A program made the position numbers and the translations under genes. From Isoetes taiwanensis (Eukaryota > Streptophyta > Lycopodiopsida > Isoetales > Isoetaceae), in the NCBI GenBank assembly GCA_021234155.1, contig JAJEKV010000047.1:1664494-1728493 (forward strand): a stretch of 64,000 nt of DNA. Reading direction: 5' to 3'. Of this stretch, positions 22,702-33,901 are shown piece after piece (position 1 is the stretch's first letter; every line of letters begins with the position of its first letter). The notes below the pieces were generated by a model. The model was not told where the DNA came from. It saw only the letters and a program-made list of their open reading frames with translations, and did not search any database.

Positions 22702-23608
22702 AGTAACCTGTCCTTACCTTGTTAATTGGAAAACATGTCAGCTTATGCCTTTCTTTTCAAAAATGACATGCATGATAGTACATACTTTGAGAGTGAGTGG
22801 ATTGTTCAACAGCAGAGCAACCTTTGACAGTGCTGCCATTAGCATGAACGCCCACACCAATGAAAAGAAAAAAGACATGAAAGAAATTATAGCTACGACT
22901 TTAAATGCTAACTGAAATGACTTCGTCTATAAGCACCAATCGTAGAACCGTTCGTCTATTCGTAAAACCTGTAATTCACACATACCAATCAGACTGCAAG
23001 GAAAGTGATTTCATTATCAAAACATCACTTTGTGGCACAATAAAAAACAAAATTGACAAGCATACCCCTCAACCACTACAAGACAGCATTGCTTATGGTA
23101 TAACCGCTAAATGAGGACTTTTAACGAAACTGATCCCCGACCTCACATAAAACCGTGCTATCATCGAAAAATAGCTCCTTAAACCCGGCCAAAAATCAAT
23201 TCAAACTGAACAAAGATAAAACAGTAAGTACAACAATGTCTTGAACATATAGATGTCCTGAACATTACAATTTGTAAAGCAAACTTGCAATTACAATTTG
23301 TCAAAACATTACAATTTGTGAACCAACCTTCCAAACATTACAATCTTTGTAGACCATAGCAAGTCTTGGAGTCAAGTACTTAGGAAATTTAAAGCGCTTA
23401 TATTTTAGCTAAAATTTTGTTATCCACGTGATTACCAAAATACCACACAAGTTGTGTTCAACATGTATATTGCTATTAATAGCAAAAGAGTCTAAAAATT
23501 TTGTTATCAGCCTTTCGATGCAATGTAAGTTCTCCAGTATACTCTCCAAGATATTCGTGTTTATTGACTGGGCTCTGCTTGCAATAACTGCACATTAAAA
23601 ACCAAAAA
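22702..23608. other. No recognisable gene
   Basis: About 900 bases, AT-rich. Next to the kinase exon a 13-base phrase (AGTAACCTGTC) is duplicated. Short phrases built on ACATTACAATTTGT recur three times between 23270 and 23345. No gene or RNA was recognised. Confidence 0.5.
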
Positions 23609-23830
23609 ACATTAGGGATTTTTTGAGATCATAAAAGGGCCTTCTAAGAACTGCTGACTAAGCTATATGAACTACCAATTAGAAAACAGAACTGGTAATC
23701 CAGTCAGCAAAACAGTTATGACTAACTCACTGGATCACATTTTCTAGCATAAGTGTTGATAGAAAAGTCCAAATGAGCTCTTGTTTGGTGCAATAGATAG
23801 ATCTCATTGAGATCTTTCCAACCTTGGGTG
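23609..23830 (+). repeat. Left arm of a long inverted repeat split by the LTR element
   Basis: This arm is the reverse complement of 35580-35808. Shared phrases include ATTAGGG at the outer end, AACTCACTGGATCACATTTT, GCAATAGATAGATCTC and AGATCTTTCCAA at the inner end. Similarity is high but imperfect. Removing the LTR element and one TTTTA copy brings the arms to within about 140 bases, so the host was probably a foldback or TIR element (MITE-like). Confidence 0.75.
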
Positions 23831-23846
23831 GTTTGCGTAGCTTTTA

Positions 23847-25414
23847 TGTGACGTCCCCTACTCATATACGGTGCACTCACCGTATACAAACAGGAGTTCA
23901 TCCCCCATACCAGCTCCATGCTAATATAGGGCCCTCCACGTATCACCGCAACCTTGAAGAGTTCCAAAGGGAAGAATGAAGGGGTCCTTTACCTGTCTCC
24001 CCTCGGCCTACCTAGTCTGCGGAAGCGTAAACATACATGTCAAGAGTACATACATCAACATCATATGACCATCACGGCGGATGGTCCTCCACATATCTGC
24101 ATAGACAAAGATCAGCACATCACATAGGGAATCCTACCCAAGGCTCAGACTCAAAGGGATGACTGACGGCTTGGGTCTCCAGAGTTCATTGCAGACAGAA
24201 TTCATGGCAATGGATTTGGCTGGCATAAGAACATGGCATAGGGCTGTCCACTCCATCCGCCCCTCCCCTTGCACTTTGCGAGTAGGCTGAAAAGTGTCGG
24301 GACTGGACCAGCTCACGGATGCATAGCCGGAAGGGCTATTCCCCGGGTCATCATCCCGGTTCGATGGGGCAGGTAGGGATCACTCCCTCCAGAGATCTAC
24401 ATGCTGACTCAAGGTGACTAGAGGGCCACTGCCCGTATTCGACTGAACCCACTGGAAAGTCATGAACACCACTTCACGGGTGTCGAGCCCATGCCTTACC
24501 CACACTCGGTAAGCCATTAGACCTAGTCACAATGATCCCGGTAGGCCTTACACACCGTAGGGGATCGCTCAAGAGTCAGAACACGAACCTCCTTCTCACC
24601 GCCCGCCCCCTTCACCCACAACCGTGTGTGGCTCTTGTACACAAAGTCGAATCTATGGTGTGCTAGAGAGGCTAATCTAGGAGCATCTACTACCAAGCTT
24701 GAAGTCTCTACCCCCTTCCCAATACAAGGAGTTCACAGGATACATCATCCATATACATCATGTAAGAACTAAAGAACATAGATCTAATCTATATCATAGA
24801 GTTAGGTTCTTTAGTTAGAGTCTCGGTATCTACTCATCTAGAGATCTAGATAGTTAAGCAAGGCGCATTTAATAGGCTAAACCTACTGATACAATGACCG
24901 GAAAACGGTTTAGACCATTTAAATCGACTACATACCCCGATCCATGAGTTGCTCCTCGACACGAGTTGACCACCCCCCATTGACCGCCGAATCAAGGGAA
25001 ACTAATGGTGCCATTCTCTCGACAGCAGTCCGGGAGGCGGTTTTTGACTCCTAGAGCAGCCAAAACAGGCTCTAAAACCCTAGGAACGAAAATGGGCAAG
25101 TTAGGGTTCTTCTACTTAAATAGGCAAGGGTTGGGGCTTAGGGTTTCCAATTATCCCTTTAGGCATGTGGGATAATTGGAAATGGGCCCACTTGCCTTTA
25201 ATGGCTAGGTGGCCAAATGTGCCTACATGGAAATGTGTGCACCTTAATAAATGTGCATGTGCACATTAATAAGAAGTGCACATACCTAGCAAGTTGCCCC
25301 TAGGGCTACTCACTGGCTACACGCCTACCGTCGGTTGGAGGGAGGCGGCGTGCTGACGAGACAAGATGCGGATACCCCCCTGACCGTGATCATCGTGTTT
25401 GGCCGAACGTCACA
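23847..25414 (-). repeat. 3' LTR of the LARD
   Basis: 1568 bp, ends TGTGACG/CGTCACA, matching the 5' LTR with scattered indels, many at CG-containing sites. The inner region contains the frames of an apparent palindromic phrase CATGTGCACATT. The copies differ enough to suggest an insertion that is not recent, or an error-prone assembly. Confidence 0.9.
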
Positions 25415-25427
25415 TTCTCCCCACCTT
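25415..25427 (-). other. Polypurine tract of the LARD
   Basis: On the minus strand AAGGTGGGGAGAA directly precedes the 3' LTR start TGTGACG. A second purine run (CCAAGGTGGGGGAGA) lies about 45 bases upstream, with a small hairpin GATGCTG/CAGCATC between them. Confidence 0.8.
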
Positions 25428-25495
25428 GAAATGATGCTGTCCGCAGCATCGTGGGTCTCCCCCACCTTGGAATCTTCCTAACCTGCAATCAACCT

Positions 25496-26038
25496 GATGC
25501 ATACGATATACTACTATTATACTTACACATTTATTAAGATTACCTTAAGGTAATATTTTTAAATTATTATTACGCCATTACATTATCAAATAACTTGTCA
25601 ATTCAGAACTTCTATTAAACAGGGGTACTTATTAGTCCTCGTTATTATAACATTTAGTTTATCACAATTTAACACTTTCATATACAATTATTATTTAAGG
25701 TACTCTTCATTCCTTGCAACACATTCCAACAAAATTTGTGTTGCAAGTCCTCGCACCTTAAAATCCTGCATTAATTTTACAATATCTATAATTACATACT
25801 TACTATCTTAATTATTAGAATTACTCTAAGGTAATGTTTAAGACATTACTGTACTATTTCATTACCCAATTAACTTATCACTTCATAACTTAATCTACGC
25901 AAGGTAATTATTAACCTTACTTAACACAACATTTAAGTTTATCAAAGTTTATCAATTTCATACAAAATTTACACTTCTAAGGTACTCTTCATCCCTTGCA
26001 ACACATTATGACTAAATTTGTGTTGCAAGTTTTCGTAG
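25496..26038 (-). repeat. 282-bp diverged tandem duplication with conserved hairpins
   Basis: Two adjacent AT-rich units repeat phrases such as CTTACACATTTATTAAGATTACC-like, TAAGGTAAT, and GGTACTCTTCATYCCTTGCA. Each ends with a 35-base hairpin, CTTGCAACACA ... TGTGTTGCAAG (25713-25747 and 25995-26029). The 11-bp stems are identical while the loops differ. It lies near the 3' end of the LARD transcript. Confidence 0.7.
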
Positions 26039-27140
26039 CTCGACCTCCTTGCCCTCCGGAGCGCTCTATTGGCCTGCAGGTCGACCTACGTTATTACTAT
26101 TTTAATTATTAATAAAATTTTGGTTATATGGTGACCACCCCACCTATCTACATGGATGCATGGCTAATCTCCCGGCCAGAGGGAAGAGGGTGAATCTTCC
26201 ATTATGGCCGTGGAGACAAATATATATGCCTATATGCCGCTCATGCCTACACCTCTAGTTGCCCAAATATGGAGGATATCCTTCCGTGGAAGGATAGCTT
26301 CCTCCTATCAAAGCATATATGGGGCTAAAGGTGCCTTTCCTATCAATGCATTCCTGAATGACCTCCTTTCTCTCGAGGTCGTCTACTTCCGTGGGACAGA
26401 AGTAGACTTTCTAATCTACCTTCCACTCGTCCAAGCGGAAACGCGGTCATGCCTACATTGACATTACACCACGCCCTAGAGATCACTGTAGTGGTCTCAT
26501 CATCGGTAACAACGCATGCAACCCCTACCTAGCATAGGTTGCATGCGTAGATTAATCTTAACTATACAAGCATTTAATCTACACACAAAACGACATGCCT
26601 GAGCCGATTTTTGCTGGCTCCTTTAATGCATGTGATTAACATAATTACCCTACGGTAATATTTATGAATTAACATTATCATAGTATCGGATACATTACTT
26701 CCGATAGTACAATTATATTTACTCTAAGCTTTGCAATATTTAACGACTTTTAGATCGCGATTATTTGAACAATAACCCTGATTTAGACCTATTGTTACAT
26801 AGACAAGGTTTTAATTATCATACACAAGAATTAGATGTGCTTATTCTCTTCCTTGGGTTCTGCATTACCCTTGGAAGTATATCCCTAAGATGCACTTAAG
26901 TATATTTGAATTCTATTTTCTATCTATATCTATAAGGACCCCAAGGTCATATGGCTATCCTTGGAAGGAATTGCATCCTTCTTGAAGGATTAATTAACAT
27001 GCTACCTCACATTATCGTTGTTATTTAACTTATTTCCGTATGATACATATACGCATGAATTCCATGCAATTATTAGGATCTATATTTAACTTATTTATAA
27101 GACACATTAAAGCTTATAATGCATGCGCATTTTACCTAGG
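26039..27140. other. LARD interior, no coding signal
   Basis: AT-rich sequence with repeated short phrases (CATGCGTAGATTAATC, GTAATATTTATGAATTA). No frame longer than about 85 codons and no motif recognised. It fits the long non-coding interior of a large retrotransposon derivative. Confidence 0.5.
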
Positions 27141-30100
27141 CTAGAATGCATCCACCCATTGAGCCGGGTCGAGTAATTTGGAGATGACTTGGTCGTTGCA
27201 TTGCTCCCATAGTTTTTGCTCCACTTCATTGGTGTAGATAGCTCTTTGCGTCGGGCCTCGCATGCGTTGAAGACCTCCCGAGCTATCTATCTATCTATCT
27301 TGGCGCTCTATTCGCCTCGCCATTGCCGAGTGAACTCTATTCTACGGTCAATCAATTCGATGCAAGTAATGCTTCAATCATAAGATTGAGCCCTCCCACT
27401 TTCTTCAAAAAAGAAAATGGTCCTCAAGCACCCCTTCAATGACGTTGTACACAACATCATATCTATTCTCTCCCCTTAAGAGGTTATATGCTTCTTACTT
27501 AGCACATTAATTTACTAGCCTTAGCTAACATATATAACCATCTAAGATGGATACACATATTATGTTATTATTTATTTCAATATAGCTATGGGTTACCTAC
27601 TTAGTTAGAACGATTCTAAACCACAAGGCTTTGTCATCATGACAATTCCTTTTGTCTCAAAAGACTATTTGATTACTATAATTCTTATTTTAGATGTACC
27701 TTACATGTATTATTCTTTTATATTCTAGAGATTCCCCCTTTCTTAGTTATTTAGCTCTTGGAATATTCCTACCAATCGAATTGATGTCATCGTAACAAGT
27801 TGGCCGGACTTGTTAGATTACTTCTTTTCTTTCGGTTGGATTATTCTTTGGAGGTACTAGATTTATACATGGTTAACAATTATCCTAGTAATGATTCCTT
27901 CTTAGCGAGGAGATCAATCTCACCAAGTGGTTTCAATACGTTGGATGTCTGTTAACAATCGTGTATAATTATAGTTACTCCTATGCATTTCCTTCCCAAT
28001 CCTTGACGCTTAGCTCAATATTGGGGCAATCCTTTTAGCCAGAATATCTGGAAATGCCTTCTAATCCCAATATGGATGTTACCGTCCATACATTAACCTA
28101 CTAGGCCCCATGGCCTTAGATCCTTGAGCTTGCTATAAGCTCATCCACTTTCGTTACCGCTTGAAGTAGCAAGGTAACGTTCTTCCGAAATCGCCGATAC
28201 TTGGTCTCCTTTGACGGTGGCTCCTCTTTGATGTAGAGGTTGACTTTGTTCGTTAGAAGCCTCGCATTGCTGGTGGCTTGATGGTGTAGTTGATCACTTG
28301 AAATCTTCCATGCCGCTTTTCAAAAGCCTGAAGGTGGCGTCCTTGAAAAAGATCTTTCATCTTGAACTCTTTATCTTGGCAGCTAAAGGACGACTCTGTA
28401 TCGATATTGTTTCTTCGACTCCATCGATGTCTCATACGTCGAGTCCTCTCGTTATTATCGTGTTGTCCAAGAGTGTTGAGGATGTTGATTGCTTCACGCC
28501 TGCAATTTGCATGACATCTCTTCCTTTGATCTGTTACGCTATGGATAGGAAGGAATAACAAGGGAACTATACATGCAAAGCATATAGCTTACATAATTAC
28601 AATTACTACTAGAGCTATTAGGTCTCCCTTGTGCCTCCCTTCAAGTTGCACACCTACTCCTTGGCAATGTCATCAGTGTTCCTCCCGGTGCAATGGTGTT
28701 GATGATCTATATCCTTCTATTTGTACGTCGGCCATACTCCGGGTAACTTGTTGATATGCTTGGGCCCTCCTCGATGTTTGTCGGCTATGGCACAACACGC
28801 TTTGCATCACATTCCAACTAAAGGTGTGCTTGTCGCTGATGCTTCGACATTTTGACCGCTTTCCCGATCCCGTTCTCGGGGTAATTGTTCCCCCTTCATG
28901 ATACTTGGAGCTATTTGAGGCGTCTCTTGAGGTCAGGCGCTGATTCCTTTGGCTATACTCCTCCGAGTTGTTCTCTTCTACGCTTTGTTCTTTGAATCGC
29001 CCATCCTTGGGTTCACCAAGTTGCATGCAAGTCCGTGTGCAAGTTATCGACTCGTCTCACCTAATTGCTTCTCCATCGAGCTTCCAATCTTCCTTGTTTG
29101 ATCCCCAATCACATGGCTTGATGTCACGTTGCTTGCATGCTATCAGTCTTCTTGTCTTGAGGTACCCTCCTGACTTTGATTGTGCTCGTCGGTTTTGATC
29201 CTCCCCGTTGCCTCTAGGAGCTCGTGGAAGAAGTCGGTTGCTAGCACTTCTCCGGCTTTCGCCTCTTGACCTTTGTCTCTCTATGCATGTCGGCCTCTCC
29301 GGCAAGTAAGGCTTCATGGCTCTTCTCCCGGCCGGCGATGTTGTCGGGATGATGGATCCTTATATCTCGCTGCAAGAGTTGACCCTTGAGTTGAAGAAGT
29401 ACCGCCTTAGATATGCTCTTGTCGTTGAATAGCCCGGCTATTATCTTGAACTCTCTTTTGCGAAGGTGCTTTAGTTGCTATCCTTGTCGTTAAGGTGTCA
29501 ATGCTTCTACCTTGGGCTTTGACGTGCCACATGTCCGGAGATATGATCGGCTTCTTCTCTTCTAATTCTTTGGTAGGAGTACCGCGAAGCCATCACCTAG
29601 TTGTTGAAGGCATATCTCCTCGTCAGCGGTGCCTTTTGTAAGTGCATCTCCATCTAATCCACGTGTCATAGCGCATTCCCTATATTACCACAAGGTGGAA
29701 TTATGGTCGCCGAGATGTTGTCTTCTTAGTTGGCTCGTTGATGTCGGGCTTCCTCCTTCTATTGTTGAGGCCACTCGTGTCATAAGTTCGTCAAGTGTTG
29801 CTGCTGCCACAAGATGTAGTGTTGCGTCCTGACGATGTCCTGGTGCAGCGCTGATGATCTTGACATGACCGGTGTTGTCTCTTATTCTGACATTGGGTGG
29901 ACGAGCAGTGTTCTATTTGAGGGCACTTCCCGAAGTGTTTGGAGTCGAAGGTTTGCTTGGCCTCCGGTCGTTTCTCCCTCGTACTTGCTCTTCCATTTTG
30001 ATTTTGGGCTATAGTTGTGCTTCTATGCTTCCTCTTTTGGTAGTCGAAGTGAAGGAGCTTCCTGATCTAAGCGCTAAATCCGTAAAACATGACTCTAAAC

Positions 30101-31922
30101 TCATGTTTCTCCACTGTATCTGTGAGCACCCGAGATATACAATAGACATATACGCATTTACATTGGGATTTTAATTCATCGACTTTTTCAAAACAACTAC
30201 GAAGATCTACTTAATTGTTTATACTCCTTTAGGGTTTCCCCTCCTCCTATCGCATTTGACCCTTTGGTTTTGCTGCATCTTCTTTGTTCTGGTTGACTCC
30301 AGGATTCCTTGAGATGCTGCTACCATTGTTGAGCTTCATGTCTGATCCGAGCTCGTCACGCCAGTTGCGAAGAGTGTTCGTCGATGTGATCCCTTGAGAA
30401 AGATGCTCCTCCTTAATGTGTATATTCGTCGTAAGGAATGCGGTGATCGCTCAACGTCCCTACATGCGGTGTGTCATTGCAAGGTTGCCGATGTGCGGTG
30501 CCTTTGATCGCTTAAGTAGGATCACCTGGCTGTTGCAGTTGGGCATTCTTGAATGTCTTCGAAGCTCTGAGATCGTGGTCGGTAGGCAGGCAATGTCATT
30601 CCTCCGCAGGTTGAATTTCTGAGTGCGACTCCTGTTGCTTAGGCTTTGCTTCATTCTGAGGTGCCTCTCCTGTGCCTAGAAGTGTGGTCATCTCCATTGC
30701 CCTTACCATGGCTCCTTCTGGTCGCCTTTGCGTGATTTGTATCTGCTGGCTAGGTCGTCTCCTCCGTCCTTTGGGTCCTATCCATTCGAGTCTCGCACTC
30801 CTTGGCTGACGTATTAAAGCCGATCTTCCTTTGGTTTCTAGGTGTTCCTGGGTCCGGAATTCTTGTTCGAGCGGAATATTCTCCTCCTTGATCTTGCCCT
30901 TAATGCTGATATAGGTCTTCAAGTTGGAGATGTTCCCTGATATGCGTCTCCTCCCCTCGTGGTCTCCTGCTGGTGCAAGGGAGCTAGAAGCTCATCTTGG
31001 TCAGCCTTAGGTGCTTTGTGGTTGCCTAGCTTGGTCGCTCCTTTTGTTGGCGTTGCCTGACATTCGCTTGAGCTGCTGGGCTGCAAGTCGAGGTGGTCTT
31101 CTCTCCGGTTCCTATATGCTCCTGTGTCGCCATGACTTCTCTCCTCGACGGAAGGTTATGCCCTCTGGCCCTAGCTCGTGATGCTAACGCGGCATCGATG
31201 TCTAACGTCTTCCTGCACCTATATTTTGCTGCCTTGCATTCCTCCATTTGAAACTCATGTGCGTTGAGTCGGTGAAGGCGTCGAGATCCTCTTTCTGATG
31301 TGACCTCGTGGACGTGGTAGCCGGGAGGTTGACATCTAGTTGACATCTAGAAAATTCTTGATGCCGTTGGTTACCAATTATTCTTCCCATTTGATGAAGA
31401 TTGATGATAGGCCGGTGGTGTCCTGTTCTACTCGTTTGTCGGTTGAGGTGTTTGTCGTTGTGCTTCCCTCTCTTGGGTCTGTCTTTTCGGTCTCCTCTCC
31501 TTATCTATCTGTACATCGGCTGGGACCTTGATGTCTTCAAGAAGTTGCGCCTCTAGCTCTTCTGTGGCTCTGGCCCCGTACTTCGAAAGCAACGCTCGTA
31601 TTTCCTAGAGTCTAAGGTCTACTTGAAGGGCTCTCCTACAACATTCTGGGCTCTATAAGCAAGCAAGGTGGCTCGAGCAGCATTACTGGAGACATATCTA
31701 TAATCTACAAGTCTATGGATATTAGGACGTGTGGTATGGCATGAAATGAGGGTTGTTTTGCAAGACCTCCATGATGTTTGAGGCATACCCTAAGGTCCTA
31801 ACAAAGTTGGTTTGGGGGAGTCCAATCTCTACACATGGAGCGGCTTGGGCAGTTCTAGACTCTAGCTCCTTTCTAGGTATCCTGGCAATAGGGAGTGTTA
31901 ATGTGGCGGCTATATAAGTCAA
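27141..31922 (-). pseudogene. Degraded gag-like region of the LARD
   Basis: Minus-strand frames, all broken. From the 5' side: MTYIAATLTLPIARIPRKEL (31922-31722), DIDAALASRARARGHNLP (near 31180), GKIKEENIPLEQEFRTQEHL (30922-30596), KMKDLFQGRHLQAFEKRHGR (near 28330) and, at the 3' side, TNEVEQKLWEQCNDQVISKL (near 27210). The last phrase resembles the start of plant gag/UBN-type proteins, but I cannot name a family. No zinc knuckle, DSG protease or YxDD was seen. The first 2.5 kb is duplicated in the LINE at 12.4-15 kb. Confidence 0.4.
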
Positions 31923-32047
31923 ACTCTATTAGAAGGACACAGAATTAGGTCAAGGTTTATGCCTTTGGCATGAGCAGAGGTGATGTACCGACAGTTGGAC
32001 TTGGGTTGCTATGCTGAGGTCTAGATGACTATAACAAAGGGGTGTTC
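29515..32047 (-). repeat. Copy 2 of the 2.5-kb segment shared with the LINE
   Basis: Matches 12397-14957 in the same orientation. Here the flanks read CTTGGGC on both sides (left 29511-29517, right 32048-32054), which looks like a 7-base direct duplication. That could mean the segment is itself an insertion into the LARD rather than native gag. Confidence 0.6.
31722..31922 (-). pseudogene. Conserved short ORF, putative gag start (copy 2)
   Basis: 66 codons, same length as the frame at 14636-14836, beginning MTYIAATLTLPIARIPRKEL. It is the first sizeable ATG frame downstream of the LARD leader. Function not recognised. Confidence 0.35.
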
Positions 32048-32322
32048 TTGGGCACTTCTATCTAGGAGTAAGGTATCAGCTTCGAGCCGAGAGCAATACT
32101 TGCGAGCTACTAATGGGGTATGCTTCTATCTACAAACAAACTACAGTTTGGAAAAACAATTCAAGGGTTTGGGCAATTTTGGTCAATTTGGGCTAGGGTT
32201 TGACATTTCTAGCCTAATTTGAGGTCATAAAAGGATTCTAGGCTATCTAATGGTCCTATTGCAACAATTTTCAGGCGATTTGGAGCTCTGTAGCTCAAGT
32301 TATGGAGGTTCAAAGTTTGGAG

Positions 32323-32389
32323 GTCTCACAGGTTGCGCCCTGCTCAAAAACTAAAGTTTAGTTCTTTGACCAGGCGCGAGCGGTGAGAC
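32323..32389 (-). repeat. Leader palindrome 1
   Basis: 67 bases, ends GTCTCAC and GTGAGAC, with GTTGCGCC pairing to GGCGCGAG-like sequence and a central AACTAAAGTTTAGTT. It can fold into a long stem on either strand. Confidence 0.75.
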
Positions 32390-32623
32390 ATTGGCTGTAA
32401 ATTGGGTTAAACGTGTCCAATTTGGGTGATCTAAGGGTCAAATCATGCTAGTCTCATCGAGTTAGGCAGAATGGACCCCTTACTTGGTCAATTTGGAGGT
32501 GTTTTGGTCTAGTTTGGACATGGTCTAGGTATGAAATGCTTGAACAAGGCTAGGTTACCTAAAAGATGCTATGCAGTAGGTTGAAGGTGACTTTGACAAG
32601 TCCTGGTGAAGAAATGGTAAGAG

Positions 32624-32690
32624 GTCTCACAGCTTGCGCCTCGCTTCAAAACTAACTTTTTGTTTTGCGACCAGGCGCGAGCTGTGAGAC
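32624..32690 (-). repeat. Leader palindrome 2
   Basis: 67 bases, GTCTCACAGCTTGCGCCT ... AGGCGCGAGCTGTGAGAC. About 18 bases at each end are complementary with two mismatches or G-U pairs. Confidence 0.78.
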
Positions 32691-32820
32691 ATCAGTCTCA
32701 TTTCGATCAAAGGTGTCTAATTTGGGTAAACTAATGGTGTAAGGGTGATGGGCTCATCAAATTAGGCAGAATCGACCCCTTATTGGGTCAATTTGGAGCT
32801 GTTTTGGTCAAGTTTATGAG

Positions 32821-32887
32821 GTCTCACGACTTTCGCCGCTTCAAAACTAACTTTTGTTTTGCGACTACTAGGCGCGAAATGTGAGAC
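32821..32887 (-). repeat. Leader palindrome 3 (diverged)
   Basis: 67 bases, GTCTCACGACTTTCGCC ... AGGCGCGAAATGTGAGAC. The outer 7-bp stem is kept while part of the inner stem has decayed. Confidence 0.65.
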
Positions 32888-33548
32888 ATCACACTTTTTG
32901 GTCTGAGAGTATCCTATTTTACTAAAATAAAAACTACTACTTGCTAACTCGTCCTAATTAAGCAAGATTTGACACATAAACTACTCAAAATTATCATGTA
33001 TTAACAAAATTATTGATTATTTACAACATATCTCTTTGGGGATCTCCCTTAATTAAACTAGCTAATTACATGCCTTCCCTCATGAGGGTTACTTTCCGCA
33101 TGAACAAAGGCAGTCGTTGAGTCTTCAAAATGTTGGACCAAACCGCTCTGCTTTGCTTCTTGAGCCTTGGCCTCCCGCTCTCGTTCTCGCCCTCTCCTCT
33201 TCTTGTTTCCTTGGCCTCCTTGGCCTCGGCCGCTTTCGCCTTGTCGAAAAGTCGAGCGGATGCATTTGCGTGCGCATCATGTCGACGGAGTCCCGTGTCT
33301 ATCGAGATCTTTGTCTCTATCTAGCTTAAGGGCCTTGGTTCTAAATCTAAGGCTTAGCCATTAATATTATCTAACATTATTAAAGCTTAAATCTAATTAA
33401 GAATTATAATTCAAACGCAAAAGCGATGCCCGCCCTCGTTGGTTGGCACGGGGTTTGGGGGTTCAACCCCGGGTGGGAGGGAGGTTCAATTCGCCATCAA
33501 GGAATCCTTTTAAGATGAGGTTCAAAGAGATTGAAAAACTAGACTAAT

Positions 33549-33648
33549 GTCTCACGGCTTGCGCCTCGTCGCAAAACTAAAGTTTAGTTATTGAACCAGG
33601 CGCGCAAAACTAAAGTTTAGTTATTGAACCAGGCGCGAGCTGTGAGAC
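33549..33648 (-). repeat. Leader palindrome 4 with internal 33-bp duplication
   Basis: 100 bases. Ends GTCTCACGGCTTGCGCCT and AGGCGCGAGCTGTGAGAC. The central and 3' part (AAAACTAAAGTTTAGTTATT, then GAACCAGGCGCG) is duplicated in tandem with a 33-base period. The core AACTAAA/TTTAGTT is perfectly complementary. Confidence 0.78.
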
Positions 33649-33888
33649 CACCTTACCTGGCTCATTCTTTTTAGTTTTATTAAGTTCCAATTCACCTAAC
33701 TGTGCTAATATTAAATTCCAATCCACTTGACTGTTACTAGCTTAGCATAAACTACAAAAATGAGAAAAAAATTTCCCACTTTTCGAGGTTCGAGGATCCT
33801 ATCAAGTTAGTACTATTGGGAGCATGGCCAGTGCTTTGCTCTTGGAGGGAGCATGGCCAGTGCTTTGCTCTTGGTCTCCAAGAACATT

Positions 33889-33900
33889 GCTCTGATACCA
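33889..33900 (-). other. Primer binding site of the LARD (tRNA-iMet)
   Basis: On the minus strand TGGTATCAGAGC, 12 bases complementary to the 3' end of plant initiator tRNA-Met, follows the 5' LTR end after a single G. The copia element at 58.6 kb uses the same 12-mer. Confidence 0.92.
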
Positions 33901-33901
33901 C

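Larger units (their letters stand above)
32048..33888 (-). other. LARD leader (5' untranslated region) with repeated palindromes
   Basis: 1.84 kb between the PBS and the first gag-like ATG. It holds four members of one palindrome family (separate entries). The first two are followed by a shared downstream phrase (GTTAGGCAGAATxGACCCCTTA, TGGTCAATTTGGAG), giving an imperfect tandem unit of about 300 and 197 bp. A 29-base direct repeat (AGCATGGCCAGTGCTTTGCT) at 33821 and 33850 lies next to the PBS. No ORF with motifs was seen. A frame at 33130-33329 is Ser/Leu-rich low-complexity sequence. Confidence 0.6.

Noticed and set aside
33424-33480. tRNA-like stretch (GGGGGTTCAACCCCGG with a B-box look)
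   Set aside because: Only about 55 bases fit, no acceptor stem or anticodon arm can be drawn, and it lies in the LARD leader among other GC-rich repeats.
25415-33901. Search for pol domains (DSG, YxDD, HHCC, DDE) in the 11.6-kb LTR element
   Set aside because: None found in either strand, so I did not annotate it as an autonomous gypsy element.
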